This document shows positions 1-7,576 of a stretch of 49,385 bases of DNA, in pieces. How positions within the stretch are numbered: position 1 is the first letter of the stretch; the number at the start of each line of letters is the position of its first letter. The notes beneath the pieces are model-generated. The model searched no databases, had not been told where the DNA came from, and saw nothing but the letters and a program-made list of their open reading frames with translations. The translations under genes and the position numbers were made by a program. Origin of the DNA: Planctomycetes bacterium RIFCSPLOWO2_12_FULL_50_35 (GTDB taxonomy: Bacteria; Planctomycetota; Brocadiia; Brocadiales; Bathyanammoxibiaceae); contig MHZB01000064.1 of the NCBI GenBank assembly GCA_001828605.1, positions 1 to 49,385 of the forward strand, read 5' to 3'.

Positions 1-2
1 TG

Positions 3-311
3 GGTTCGCAGCTCTACGGTCTCTTCAAGAAAACCAGCGGGCATCTGCCAATCGTAGGTCCTGTCCTCGGCGCCTATGCAATCTTTACTCAGACAGACGG
101 CAACCCAAGCGGTATAGAAAGGGAGTACGTTGAGATGTGGTTCTGGCATCACCTGTCGGGCTACAAGGGTACGGCGCATTCCCAGCAGGATGTAAGCTGG
201 TGGTGGGGCGCCTCACAGACGATAGGCAGCTCGGCAAGGATACATGACAGGGCTCTTGAACTAAAACGACTTGGCGGACTTGAGCAGGCCCCGACAGCAC
301 ACAAACAATAA
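3..311 (+). CDS. C-terminal fragment of an unidentified protein (5' end outside window)
   Basis: An open frame runs from the window edge to a TAA stop and gives 102 residues beginning GSQLYGLFKKTSGH. It is absent from the ORF track because no start lies inside the window. The piece has a glycine- and hydrophobic-rich stretch (LPIVGPVLGAYAIF), then an aromatic-rich part (EMWFWHHLSG, VSWWWGAS) and a basic tail. Codon use looks like that of the neighbouring genes, which supports real coding. I do not recognise the family. Right after the stop the sequence turns into repeats, so this is a true gene end. Confidence 0.55.
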   Translation, partial: GSQLYGLFKKTSGHLPIVGPVLGAYAIFTQTDGNPSGIEREYVEMWFWHHLSGYKGTAHSQQDVSWWWGASQTIGSSARIHDRALELKRLGGLEQAPTAHKQ

Positions 312-391
312 AGGCTTGAAACCACTACAAAAATAACTTCGGTACCCTCTGTCGTTGTGGGCGAAGCGAAAAAGCTAGCTTTTTTGTCTTA

Positions 392-447
392 TGTAGCGTG
401 GTAGCTTGCTGCCACGTTAAACGTGCGAGACAAACTCGCACGCTACA
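392..447. repeat. Composite palindrome, TGTAGCGT..ACGCTACA family
   Basis: Two tandem hairpin units share outer arms TGTAGCGT and ACGCTACA. Copies of the same family occur near 28440, 28927, 29261, 31831, 39705 and 44148. The stem bases between arm and centre differ between copies while pairing is largely kept. Confidence 0.7.
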
Positions 448-460
448 ATTTTTTTCTGGA

Positions 461-519
461 TGTAGTGTCGGGTCTCCGTACCCGACGTAAGCCGTCCGAT
501 GCGGGGATCGGACGCTACA
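461..519. repeat. Double palindrome with TCTCCG-type centre
   Basis: Two hairpins, CGGGTCTCCGTACCCG and GTCCGATGCGGGGATCGGAC, lie inside outer arms TGTAGTGT and CGCTACAC. The relatives at 14394-14465 and 45930-45953 keep the centre but carry different self-complementary stems. Confidence 0.65.
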
Positions 520-861
520 CCTGGCGTAATACGTCTGCCTGTAGTTGCCCCATTTATGGGGCAACATGAGCCTGATAAATCAGGCGACTACATCGGGGAT
601 GTAACATGTGTATCGAGATACCAAGGGTAGACAACGACCTTTATCCGCCTCAGGCGGATTGAATCAACGAAATAAATTTCGTTGTCTACCACTAAAATAA
701 TACTCCGGGTAGGTCGTGGTCATACCATGACCCCGCAATGGTCCGTCTGTTTCCTGTATTATCACCTCTGCTGATTTATAGTCAAGGCGTGGCCTTGACC
801 TACCCATTCTGTGGATGGAATAGCACAGGTAATTGAAGCAACTCTCGCAAAAGTCTAATTA

Positions 862-980
862 GAGACCTCTGGAAAATACAAAATTTTGGTGTGGGGGCGT
901 AATATATTACGCCCCCACAGTGACCAGCGCCCCGCCTGCGGTGAACCGGACTCCAAAGAAGACAATTTTGCAGAGCTCTC
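862..980. mobile_element. MITE-like non-coding element with 16-base terminal inverted repeats
   Basis: The left end GAGACCTCTGGAAAAT (862-877) and right end ATTTTGCAGAGCTCTC (965-980) match as inverted repeats at 14 of 16 positions. AATTA directly flanks both sides (857-861 and 981-985) and could be a target-site duplication, though it is short and AT-rich. The inside carries the palindrome TGGGGGCGTAATATATTACGCCCCCA. There is no coding capacity. Similar ends occur at 7374-7568, 14325-14534, 29044-29169 and 36022-36351. Confidence 0.55.
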
Positions 981-1106
981 AATTAACAAGTAAACTTACT
1001 TCCTGGAGAAAATTCTATGCAGCAGGCAGTCTATCTCAAATAATTCTAAATGATTGCAGACAAGAATGCTAAGGCGTGGTTTGAAGAGGGGGTCAACAGC
1101 AAAAAA

Positions 1107-1853
1107 CTATAGCTTATGGGCGGCCCTGAGGTGCACCCTTCTTTTCACTATGCCCAAAAATCCGGCGGCGATGTAGCCGGTGAAGATTAAGGAAGGAACT
1201 ACCTGAGGTACCCAGGCAAAAAGGAGGACTCCTCCTGATAGGATTGAGGCGTATAGGGGCGACCTGAATTGCCTATCGGCAAAGTCCATAGTGTTCGGAA
1301 ATCTCATCCTCGAAACCATCAATAGTGACAATACGACTGTGACGACTGGCATGAAATCTATTACCCTGCCGGCATTAAAACTGCCGGTGAGATATCCGTT
1401 AAGGATGACTAATGCCGCTATCATACCACCTGCCCCGGTAGTCGCCAGGCCGGTATATTCATGGTGCGGATCCCCATCCGCCTGCATTACATTGAATCTC
1501 GCCAATCGGTACACTGCTGCCAGAACAAAAGTGAATCCCAAGACCCAACCCATGATAGGATGGTCTTTACTGATGATCCCCCCTATCAGTAAGGCCGGTG
1601 CGATGCCAAACGTGGTGACGTCACAGAAGGAATCCAGCTCACAACCCAGCTTGCTCGTGGCGTTCAGATAGCGCGCCAGTTTACCGTCGTAAGCATCGAA
1701 TATCATGGCTATCATAATAAACCACGGCGCTATGTCAAACCGCCCATTTACAACGGCAATAGCCGCCCCAAAACCACAGCCCAAGTTTGCCATGGAACAT
1801 ATGTTGGGCACAGCCATCTTTAACATGTGAAATATTTTTCGCATATAGAACAC
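1107..1853 (-). CDS. pssA: CDP-diacylglycerol--serine O-phosphatidyltransferase (PssA)
   Basis: This integral membrane enzyme would transfer the phosphatidyl group of CDP-diacylglycerol to serine, the first step towards phosphatidylethanolamine. The CDP-alcohol phosphatidyltransferase signature DG-x2-AR-x8-G-x3-D-x3-D is intact at residues 56-78 (DGKLAR, then G70, D74, D78). Several hydrophobic segments follow, and the 248-residue length is normal for the short bacterial type II PssA. The ORF-track start is a GTG; an ATG three codons later (MRKIFHML) is about as likely, and neither has a strong ribosome binding site. It lies 184 bases downstream of ndk on the same strand. A second family member, pgsA, is at 41286, and the serine assignment rests on the CELDSF context and overall resemblance. 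Confidence 0.86.
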   Translation of the reverse strand: MFYMRKIFHMLKMAVPNICSMANLGCGFGAAIAVVNGRFDIAPWFIMIAMIFDAYDGKLARYLNATSKLGCELDSFCDVTTFGIAPALLIGGIISKDHPIMGWVLGFTFVLAAVYRLARFNVMQADGDPHHEYTGLATTGAGGMIAALVILNGYLTGSFNAGRVIDFMPVVTVVLSLLMVSRMRFPNTMDFADRQFRSPLYASILSGGVLLFAWVPQVVPSLIFTGYIAAGFLGIVKRRVHLRAAHKL

Positions 1854-1982
1854 ACTATCAATTTTTGTGCCAGAAAATCAAATAAAGTGGTATACACCTA
1901 AGTGTCATAACTGTAATATCTTAGGGATTTTTGGCCAATAAGCGGCCACGCATTGTTTTAACTCCTATGAACAAAAAATATT

Positions 1983-2038
1983 GCACCTCTGACCTTTGCG
2001 AACGACATCCCCAAGAATCCGACTCTTGCAGAGGTCCC
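1983..2038. repeat. Short pair of end motifs related to the MITE-like elements
   Basis: CTCTTGCAGAGGTCC near 2022-2036 closely resembles the right end of the TIR elements, and GCACCTCTGACCTTTGC at 1983-1999 is a loose inverted partner. They sit just after the ndk stop. This may be a minimal or decayed copy. The match on the left is weak. Confidence 0.35.
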
Positions 2039-2511
2039 TATATAATTGTACCCTGAGACATGTCGTAAATCCATGGGTTATCCACGGCATCATACTCCAA
2101 TATCTCATCTGTCCCAAAAAATATGTCTATTTCGGCCTCTGCAGCCTCTTGGGAGTCAGAGACATGAACCAGGTTGAATCGGCTTGAAGTGGCGTAATCT
2201 CCGCGGATAGTTCCGGGTTCGGCCTTTGTACCAAAGGTAAAGCCTGCCATCTTCCTGGTTGTTTCAACCACTTCCTTTCCCTTGAGAACCATGGCCACAA
2301 CAGGACCGGCGGTCACATATCGAATCAACGGCTCGAAAAAGTCCCTCCCCTTGTGCTGCCTATAGTTTTTCCTGGCCAGTTCCTGGGTCATCCTGATGAA
2401 TTTCATACCGACAATCTGCAGTCCCTTCTCTTCAAACCTGGAGATGATTTTCCCTATAAGTCTACGCTGTACGGCGTCGGGTTTGAGAATTACTAACGTC
2501 TTCTGCAACAT
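2038..2511 (-). CDS. ndk: Nucleoside diphosphate kinase
   Basis: The cytosolic enzyme moves the gamma-phosphate of ATP to nucleoside diphosphates through a phosphohistidine. The 157-residue protein starts LQKTLVILKPDAVQRR, with the conserved lysine at residue 10, and carries the active-site motif NLVHVSDS with His116. The end, ILEYDAVDNPWIYD, is longer than in E. coli Ndk and resembles the slightly extended forms of other phyla. It starts 20 bases after the DUF4416 gene, so the two are probably cotranscribed. The AGGTGCC sequence just upstream of the ATG is a usable ribosome binding site. Confidence 0.95.
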   Translation of the reverse strand: MLQKTLVILKPDAVQRRLIGKIISRFEEKGLQIVGMKFIRMTQELARKNYRQHKGRDFFEPLIRYVTAGPVVAMVLKGKEVVETTRKMAGFTFGTKAEPGTIRGDYATSSRFNLVHVSDSQEAAEAEIDIFFGTDEILEYDAVDNPWIYDMSQGTII

Positions 2512-2531
2512 GGAGGCACCTCTATTTTGGG

Positions 2532-3080
2532 TTATGTCCCTACAGCTTGTTTTTTAAGCTTATCCAGATAAAGTTCTCTGAGTCTTGAGAAGAATTCCAG
2601 GTATTCCTTAGTCCTATAGTCAGGATACGTCCAGGGCAGCGGCTCAAACCGGCCACTAATGTATCTGGACGTTACCTCTGCGTAGATACCTTCTCCAAGA
2701 AAGATGCGGTGGGCGTTGTCCTTTGTGGAGGCCAACACCAGTTTGCCGCCGCCTATATAGCCCGGGTCTAAATTTATGGGGCGGCTCACCGGGAAATGCA
2801 TCTTGCTGAAGTCCTCTTCCATACGGTTCGTAAAGACCTTTATAGGGGCTATTCTGCCCGGTTCTATCAGCCTCTCAAAACTGATGAATTTGCGCCTTAT
2901 ATTCCTTCCCATTTCCTTTTCGTAGTGGTCAGTGAAATTAAACGGGATGACGTCACTCGTCAGGTCTACAGGCCCGAATTCTTCCTCCAGCCTTCTCTCA
3001 ACCGACTGGAAGAGATTTTCATCGTAGGAAAGCATCCCTACGAAAAGGTTTACTGCCAACGACGGCTGTATTCTGCCCAT
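2532..3080 (-). CDS. DUF4416 family protein
   Basis: This 182-residue soluble protein has the hallmarks of DUF4416: an N-terminal LFVGMLSYDENLF segment, the middle motif IPFNFTDHYEKEMG, then LDPGYIGGGKLVLASTKDNAHRI and the end PWTYPDYRTKEY. The family has no assigned biochemical function that I know of, and it is often found near aminoacylation or nucleotide genes in Planctomycetota, Nitrospirota and Deltaproteobacteria. Here it lies between proS and ndk. There is no signal peptide or membrane segment. The family call is firm; the function is open. Confidence 0.85.
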   Translation of the reverse strand: MGRIQPSLAVNLFVGMLSYDENLFQSVERRLEEEFGPVDLTSDVIPFNFTDHYEKEMGRNIRRKFISFERLIEPGRIAPIKVFTNRMEEDFSKMHFPVSRPINLDPGYIGGGKLVLASTKDNAHRIFLGEGIYAEVTSRYISGRFEPLPWTYPDYRTKEYLEFFSRLRELYLDKLKKQAVGT

Positions 3081-3097
3081 AGATTAAACCTTTACAA

Positions 3098-3135
3098 TTG
3101 TCATTGCGAGGAGCGGAAGCGGCGAAGCAATCTTG
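3098..3135. repeat. Dispersed repeat of the TGTCATTGCGAGGAGCG type
   Basis: TTGTCATTGCGAGGAGCGGAAGCGGCGAAGCAATCTT is an imperfect hairpin of a type widely dispersed between bacterial genes. It fills the short gap between proS and the DUF4416 gene. It could stabilise or attenuate the transcript. Confidence 0.6.
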
Positions 3136-3155
3136 TATATAAATACGCCCGACTT

Positions 3156-4853
3156 TTAGGAGCCGAACAGCTTCTTTATCTCCGGTACTATTCTGTCAAG
3201 CGTCACAAACAGTGCCTCACCGCCCCCCCTGAACTGCACCTCGACCTGGCCAACGTCCTGGTATTTCTTTCCCACTACCACCCTATAGGGTATGCCAATA
3301 AGGTCTGCATCCTTGAACTTTATTCCAGGGCGCTGGTCCCTGTCGTCCAAGAGCGTCTCAACACCGGCCCCTTCCAGTTCATCATGGATCCTCAACGCCG
3401 CATCGAGACACCACTTATCTTTCACGTTGAGGGGAAGCACAAGCACCTGATACGGCGCCAGTTCAGGTGACCAGATAATGCCGTCTTTATCGTGAGAACA
3501 CTCTATAAGTGCGGCAATAATCCGGTTTACGCCTATTCCGTAACACCCCATCAACATCGGTTTTAGCACGCCATCTGAGTCAAGGAATTTCGCATCGAGG
3601 GCCTTACTGTATTTGGTACCCAGCTTAAAGACGTGACCAACCTCTATCCCGCGGGATATAACGAGTTCCTCTCCGCACTTTGGACAGGTATCGCCTTCCA
3701 CAACGTACCTGAGGTTTTCCACACGGTTAATCTTGAAGTCACGCCCCGGATTCACGTTTACGAGATGGGTATCCGCCTTATTTGCCCCGGTAACGCAGTT
3801 TTTAACCACCGAGACGGCCTGGTCTGCTATGATTTTTATATTAAGCCCCACCGGCCCGGTAAAACCCATGGGCGCCCCTGTTACGTTCGTGATAGTCTCC
3901 TCATCCGCAAGGCTGATACCGTCCTGGCCAAGTACCTTTGCCAGCCGTATTTCATTGACCTCATGGTCTCCTCTGACGAGGACTGCTACCGGTTCTCCTC
4001 CCACCTTATAGATAAGGGTCTTAACCAGTTTGTTAGGTTCTATTTTTAAAAATTCACTTACCTGCCCTATGGTGGTCACCTTGGGAGTAGGGACACTTCT
4101 TATGACCTGCTGCACGTCCTGTACGGCAGGCAGGGGTGCCGGCTCTGCCTTCTCCATGTTGACACTATAGTCACAGCCCTTACATCTTGCCAGTAAGTCC
4201 TCTCCCACCTCGGAAGGGACCATAAACTCATGGGATACGTCTCCTCCCATTGCCCCGGTGTCAGCCTCTACCGGTATGTACTTGAGCCCGCATCTGTCAA
4301 ATATCCTGCAGTAGGCGTTGTACATCGCCTTATAACTCTTATCCAGCCCCGCCTCATTTATTTCAAAGCTGTAGGCATCTTTCATGAGGAATTCCTTACT
4401 CCTTAGGACGCCGAAGCGGGGGCGGACTTCGTCCCTGAATTTCATCTGTATCTGATACAACGTTATCGGCAACTGCCTGTACGAACTTATCTCGTTACGC
4501 ACCAGATGTGTGACGACCTCTTCGTGAGTCGGCCCAAGGGCCAGCGTTCTACCGTGACGGTCCTCAAATCGAATGAGGTCTTGTCCGAAGACGTCTATCC
4601 TGCCGCTTGCCTCCAGCAGTTCCAGCGGCTGAAGGGCAGGCAAATAGACCTCAATAGCCCCGGCCCTGTCCATCTCTTCTCTAATAATGCCTACTACCTT
4701 GTTCAGCACCCTCGTCCCCAGCGGCAGATATGAATAGGCGCCCGAAAGGAGCTTCCGAATCATACCGGACCTTATCATAAGCTTATGGCTGGTAATCTCT
4801 GCCTCAGTGGGGTCTTCTTTCAGCGTCGGTATTAGGGTTTGTGACCACTTCAT
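3156..4853 (-). CDS. proS: Prolyl-tRNA synthetase, bacterial editing type
   Basis: The enzyme charges tRNA(Pro) with proline in the cytosol. At 565 residues it has the class II catalytic core with motif 1 (MDRAGAIEVYLPAL, residues 61-74), the TLALGPTHEEVV loop near 103-114, motif 2 (QMKFRDEVRPRFGVLRSKEFLMKDAY, from 136) and motif 3 (GCYGIGVNRIIAALIE). Between motifs 2 and 3 lies the inserted editing domain typical of the bacterial form, which clears mischarged alanine. A C-terminal anticodon-binding domain follows (PYQVLVLPLN...GIPYRVVVGKK). It heads the run proS-DUF4416-ndk-pssA, and a strong promoter sits upstream. Confidence 0.97.
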   Translation of the reverse strand: MKWSQTLIPTLKEDPTEAEITSHKLMIRSGMIRKLLSGAYSYLPLGTRVLNKVVGIIREEMDRAGAIEVYLPALQPLELLEASGRIDVFGQDLIRFEDRHGRTLALGPTHEEVVTHLVRNEISSYRQLPITLYQIQMKFRDEVRPRFGVLRSKEFLMKDAYSFEINEAGLDKSYKAMYNAYCRIFDRCGLKYIPVEADTGAMGGDVSHEFMVPSEVGEDLLARCKGCDYSVNMEKAEPAPLPAVQDVQQVIRSVPTPKVTTIGQVSEFLKIEPNKLVKTLIYKVGGEPVAVLVRGDHEVNEIRLAKVLGQDGISLADEETITNVTGAPMGFTGPVGLNIKIIADQAVSVVKNCVTGANKADTHLVNVNPGRDFKINRVENLRYVVEGDTCPKCGEELVISRGIEVGHVFKLGTKYSKALDAKFLDSDGVLKPMLMGCYGIGVNRIIAALIECSHDKDGIIWSPELAPYQVLVLPLNVKDKWCLDAALRIHDELEGAGVETLLDDRDQRPGIKFKDADLIGIPYRVVVGKKYQDVGQVEVQFRGGGEALFVTLDRIVPEIKKLFGS

Positions 4854-4913
4854 GTGATATTTACTCGGATTGAGCCGCCTCTCATTACTGTCCAGTTGAC
4901 GTAAGTTGAGTAC

Positions 4914-4941
4914 ATTATATTCCGTCTGGCGCTTTTTTCAA
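4914..4941 (-). promoter_or_regulatory. Sigma70-type promoter of the proS run
   Basis: Read on the minus strand, TTGAAA (4936-4941) is followed by a 16-base spacer and a perfect TATAAT (4914-4919). Transcription would start near 4907 and leave a leader of about 50 bases before the proS ATG at 4853. Confidence 0.7.
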
Positions 4942-5074
4942 GGGCGGCAAGTTGCCCGTGAGAAATGAAGCGTTTTCCATTGATTTGGAGGCGATAAATT
5001 AGTAACATCTTCCATTCCTTTCTTTGGGGCCGCACGGATGTAGTTAGTAAACTTAAGAGGAGGACCAACCCCTT

Positions 5075-5584
5075 ATGTGTTCAGGAATGAGCATAAAGAG
5101 TAAAAGTTTTTACACAATCATCCTCTTAACCATATCCGTCTTCATGTCCATAATCCCTCTTGCTGGTCTCTCGCACGCCGACGAGAAAAAAGAGGTGGAG
5201 GACCCAAAAAAGAAGGAATTGCAGGAATTAATGAAAAAGATAGACACACATTATAAGGAAGCTCAAGAGAGGATGGGTTACTATAACCTTTCAGAGAGCG
5301 ATTGGGACACGTACGTCAAGGCGGGCGAGGTCATTTCAAAGCTATCAGACAGGGTGCGGAAGGAGTTTGCACCGCCCGACGATGAGGAATACCTGAAACT
5401 CACTAAGGAAATGAAGAAGCACGCTGACGATATTCACAAGTCTGCCAGTGAAAGATACTTGGGTGCATACGAAGACATACAGTACTCTTTCGGCAGGCTT
5501 CGCAACAGCTGTAAAAACTGCCACAATCACCTGGGAATACAGATATATTCGGAGCTGTACCCCGGTGAGGCTCCCCCAGAATAA
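5075..5584 (+). CDS. Periplasmic monoheme cytochrome c, cytochrome c'/c556-like
   Basis: A 169-residue exported electron carrier. A signal peptide (FYTIILLTISVFMSIIPLAGLSHA) ends at about residue 36, followed by a charged linker. The rest is rich in helix-forming residues, and a single heme-binding motif CKNCH lies near the C terminus. A late CXXCH in a helical bundle is the layout of class II cytochromes c (c' and c556). The ribosome binding site TAAGAGGAGG lies 11 bases before ATG 5075; ATG 5087 (MSIKSKSF) is a possible alternative. It is the first of three cytochromes in a row. The redox partner is unknown. Confidence 0.82.
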   Translation: MCSGMSIKSKSFYTIILLTISVFMSIIPLAGLSHADEKKEVEDPKKKELQELMKKIDTHYKEAQERMGYYNLSESDWDTYVKAGEVISKLSDRVRKEFAPPDDEEYLKLTKEMKKHADDIHKSASERYLGAYEDIQYSFGRLRNSCKNCHNHLGIQIYSELYPGEAPPE

Positions 5585-5804
5585 ACAAAATAGGGGACAA
5601 GCTGAGGAATCGTACCCAAATTTTTTCTTGACTACCTTGTTTAATGATGTTAGAGTCTTTGACCGTTTTATCACTTGCCTTCTGGAGTCCGTTAACTGTC
5701 CGTGGGAAGGGAGGTGACAAAACTAGTTTCATCCGGTTAATACCGTCGTAGGGTTAGAGTATAAGGAAAGAGGAGGGTTCTTAAGTCGAAAAGGAGGAAG
5801 ATAA

Positions 5805-6230
5805 ATGTTGCTGAAAAGGCTGGTTATAGCAAGCACGGCCTTGCTTTTTGTTTGTGCCATATCTGTAAATAGCTATGGTGCGAATTCAGTTAGGGAACTC
5901 TGCGCCTCTTCGGCCAAGGAGTTCCAGAAGATTAACCGTCTAAAGGGTTATTTCCCGGAAGAGCTGACCGACGCAGATTATGAAACCATCGGTAAGGCCG
6001 GGGGAACCATAAAGGCAAACGAAATCGAGCGTGTTCAAAAGTTTAACGTAGACGCGAACACAAAGGTAATAAGCGAGCTCGTACAGACCCACGCCGGTAA
6101 TATAGAGGTAAGGGCCAAGGGCGATAAGGTTGGACTGATAGAAGAGGTAGGACATTCCTACAGGTTCCTCTTCCTTTCCTGCAGGAGCTGCCACCAGGTA
6201 TACATGACAGAGGCAGGTCTTGCTCCCTAG
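5805..6230 (+). CDS. Periplasmic monoheme cytochrome c, cytochrome c'/c556-like
   Basis: A 141-residue protein with a signal peptide (LLKRLVIASTALLFVCAISVNSYG) and a single heme site CRSCH near the C terminus (SCRSCHQVYMTEAG). It shares the overall plan of the preceding cytochrome (helical body, late heme motif) but little obvious sequence, so the two may be old paralogues. A very strong ribosome binding site AAAAGGAGG lies 8 bases before the ATG. The 220-base gap upstream contains a weak candidate promoter (TTGACT at 5628, TTAGAG at 5650). A purine-rich string GAGGAGGGTTCTTAAG at 5770-5785 nearly repeats the ribosome binding region of the next gene. Confidence 0.83.
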   Translation: MLLKRLVIASTALLFVCAISVNSYGANSVRELCASSAKEFQKINRLKGYFPEELTDADYETIGKAGGTIKANEIERVQKFNVDANTKVISELVQTHAGNIEVRAKGDKVGLIEEVGHSYRFLFLSCRSCHQVYMTEAGLAP

Positions 6231-6286
6231 GCTTTTCCCTAATCTTCATAAGAAATTTCGCGCCATTTAGAGGAGGGTTTTAAGAT

Positions 6287-6676
6287 ATGAAAAAAGTGTT
6301 CTTACTCGGCATTCCCGTCTTGGTCTTCTGTCTTGCTATCTGTCCTTTAGCTCTGGCGGACGAAGACATTGGAGCAGCAAGTAATCCGGAAAAGAGCGTA
6401 TTCTACATCTTCGGCAGCGGTTCAGTTCAGGGCTCATTTGCCCCCCAGGAGACATGCTGTTACTGTCATGGAAACGGCGGTAAAGGCACAACTTTTGGGA
6501 AGCAGGCCGGCGTGCCCGACTTTACGGACGCAAAGTGGCAGGCATCCAGGACAGATGAGCAGCTTATGGAAACCGTACTGAGCGGGAAGGATAAGATGCC
6601 CAGCTACAGAGGTAAACAGACTGATAATATGATGAAGAAACTGCTCCAGGTTGTAAGGAATTTCGCTAAGAAGTAA
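6287..6676 (+). CDS. Periplasmic class I cytochrome c
   Basis: A 129-residue exported monoheme protein. The signal peptide (KKVFLLGIPVLVFCLAICPLALA) is followed by a mature domain with the heme motif CCYCHG early and a downstream methionine (SGKDKMPSYRG) as the likely sixth iron ligand. This is the class I cytochrome c fold, related to c-type subunits and small electron shuttles. The ribosome binding site GAGGAGGG lies about 10 bases before the ATG. A perfect hairpin terminator follows 34 bases after the stop, so this gene closes the cytochrome cluster. Confidence 0.88.
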   Translation: MKKVFLLGIPVLVFCLAICPLALADEDIGAASNPEKSVFYIFGSGSVQGSFAPQETCCYCHGNGGKGTTFGKQAGVPDFTDAKWQASRTDEQLMETVLSGKDKMPSYRGKQTDNMMKKLLQVVRNFAKK

Positions 6677-6710
6677 TAAGCTTCCCTTTCTAATACAAGT
6701 ACTGCTTCTA

Positions 6711-6748
6711 AAGGCTCACTGTGCACAGCTTGCACAGTGAGCCTTTTT
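6711..6748 (+). terminator. Rho-independent terminator after the cytochrome cluster
   Basis: AAGGCTCACTGTGCA and TGCACAGTGAGCCTT form a perfect 15-base-pair stem around the loop CAGCT, followed by a run of T. On the minus strand the A-rich side gives no good T-tract match for the convergent hydrolase, but the stem could serve both directions. Confidence 0.93.
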
Positions 6749-6820
6749 AGTTTACAAAGAGCCCCTTCGCGCCCCCCCAATCCCGCGGAATGATAACAGA
6801 ACAGGGATTCTTCAGAAATT

Positions 6821-7351
6821 TCAAGAAGACCTAAAGGTCTTAAGCGTCTCGCTAATCTGCCTCATGGCGAACCTGTGGTCAGCGGCCCTCAGTGCGGTAA
6901 CACAATCCTCCGGTACGCTTACCTCGTAACCCCGCATGTAGGCATCAACGGCGGTATAAAGTATGCAGATGTTAGTTACAACACCCGTTAATATAAGGCG
7001 CCGCACCCCAAGCTCCTTGAGGGTCTTATCCAGTGAGGTACGGAAAAATCCCGAGTAAGTACCCGTACGTATCACAATATCCCCTTCACGAGGCTTCAGT
7101 TCGTCTATTACCTCTGCGCCGAGTGTCCCCTTTACGGCATGTGGAGGCCATATCGCAAATTCCCTGTCGTCCTTCAAATGGCTGTCACAACTGTATATGA
7201 TAGGGATATTGTTGCGCCGAGCCTTGTTTATCTCTCTCCTTATATTGGCGACAATACCCCGCGCCTTGGGTACTTCCAGGGGTGCTCCCTTTTCCACGAA
7301 GTCCCTTAACATGTCTATTACCAATAACGCCGTTTTATTTTTGTCGGGCAA
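6821..7351 (-). CDS. Isochorismatase/nicotinamidase-family cysteine hydrolase
   Basis: A cytosolic alpha/beta hydrolase of the isochorismatase-like fold (176 residues from the chosen start). The catalytic Asp lies in TALLVIDMLRDF and the nucleophilic Cys in GVVTNICILYTAVDAYMRGY, preceded by the usual VVT cis-peptide turn. The middle motif reads VIRTGTYSGFFRT. Relatives such as B. subtilis PncA-like proteins usually have Lys six residues before that Phe, where this protein has Thr with an Arg one place earlier. I moved the start from 7408 to the TTG at 7351 (LPDKNKTALLV), because AAAGGGGGTG sits just before it and the upstream codons run into a repeat. Nicotinamide is one possible substrate; it is not proven. 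Confidence 0.78.
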   Translation of the reverse strand: MPDKNKTALLVIDMLRDFVEKGAPLEVPKARGIVANIRREINKARRNNIPIIYSCDSHLKDDREFAIWPPHAVKGTLGAEVIDELKPREGDIVIRTGTYSGFFRTSLDKTLKELGVRRLILTGVVTNICILYTAVDAYMRGYEVSVPEDCVTALRAADHRFAMRQISETLKTFRSS

Positions 7352-7373
7352 ATTAATCACCCCCTTTTTGTTT

Positions 7374-7568
7374 AAGACCTCTGGAAAAGTGTGCTTTACA
7401 GGGTTCAAAACAAGTTTTCACTCCCCTTGAGAGGGTGGGGTGATTTTTGCCTGATCATATCTATTTATATCAGGCAGGCTTAGGAGATTAGGGCATCACC
7501 CGCCCCTATTCCCCTCCCCTCTAGGGAGAGGAACATTAAGTAAACCCATGGGCTTTTTCAGGGGTCTT
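7374..7568. mobile_element. MITE-like non-coding element, 195 bases
   Basis: The left end AAGACCTCTGGAAAAG (7374-7389) and right end CTTTTTCAGGGGTCTT (7553-7568) are inverted repeats at 14 of 16 positions. The interior has CTCCCCTTGAGAGGGTGGGG, paired at a distance with CCCCTCCCCTCTAGGGAGAGG, plus a TGATATAAATAG-type inner inverted repeat. No coding frame is present. It fills the gap between the isochorismatase-like and MBL genes and supplies the first 20 spurious codons of the ORF-track version of the former. Confidence 0.55.
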
Positions 7569-7576
7569 CATTTATT

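Larger units (their letters stand above)
312..1106. repeat. Repeat island of nested palindromes, no credible gene
   Basis: This 795-base gap has no convincing gene. The listed minus-strand ORFs here lack ribosome binding sites and are made of repeat sequence. It holds a chain of palindromes: a TGTAGCGTGG...CGCTACA unit, a GTCGGGTCTCCGTACCCGAC/GTCCGAT..ATCGGAC pair, GTTGCCCCATTTATGGGGCAAC, GCCTGATAAATCAGGC, a long imperfect hairpin of the type GGTAGACAACG...CGTTGTCTACC, and GGTAGGTC...GACCTACC around 709-805. The right part is the TIR-bounded element listed separately. Confidence 0.7.

Noticed and set aside
1-311. The first gene fragment as an Rhs/toxin C terminus
   Set aside because: The aromatic-rich tail looked suggestive, but no Rhs core motif (such as PxxxxDPxGL) is present in the visible part.
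312-1106. A CRISPR array or tandem repeat array
   Set aside because: The repeats are palindromes of several types without regular spacing or unique spacers, and no cas gene is in the window.
4850-5068. ORF of 72 residues on the minus strand upstream of proS
   Set aside because: It covers the proS promoter and leader, overlaps the proS start, and has no ribosome binding site or recognisable sequence.
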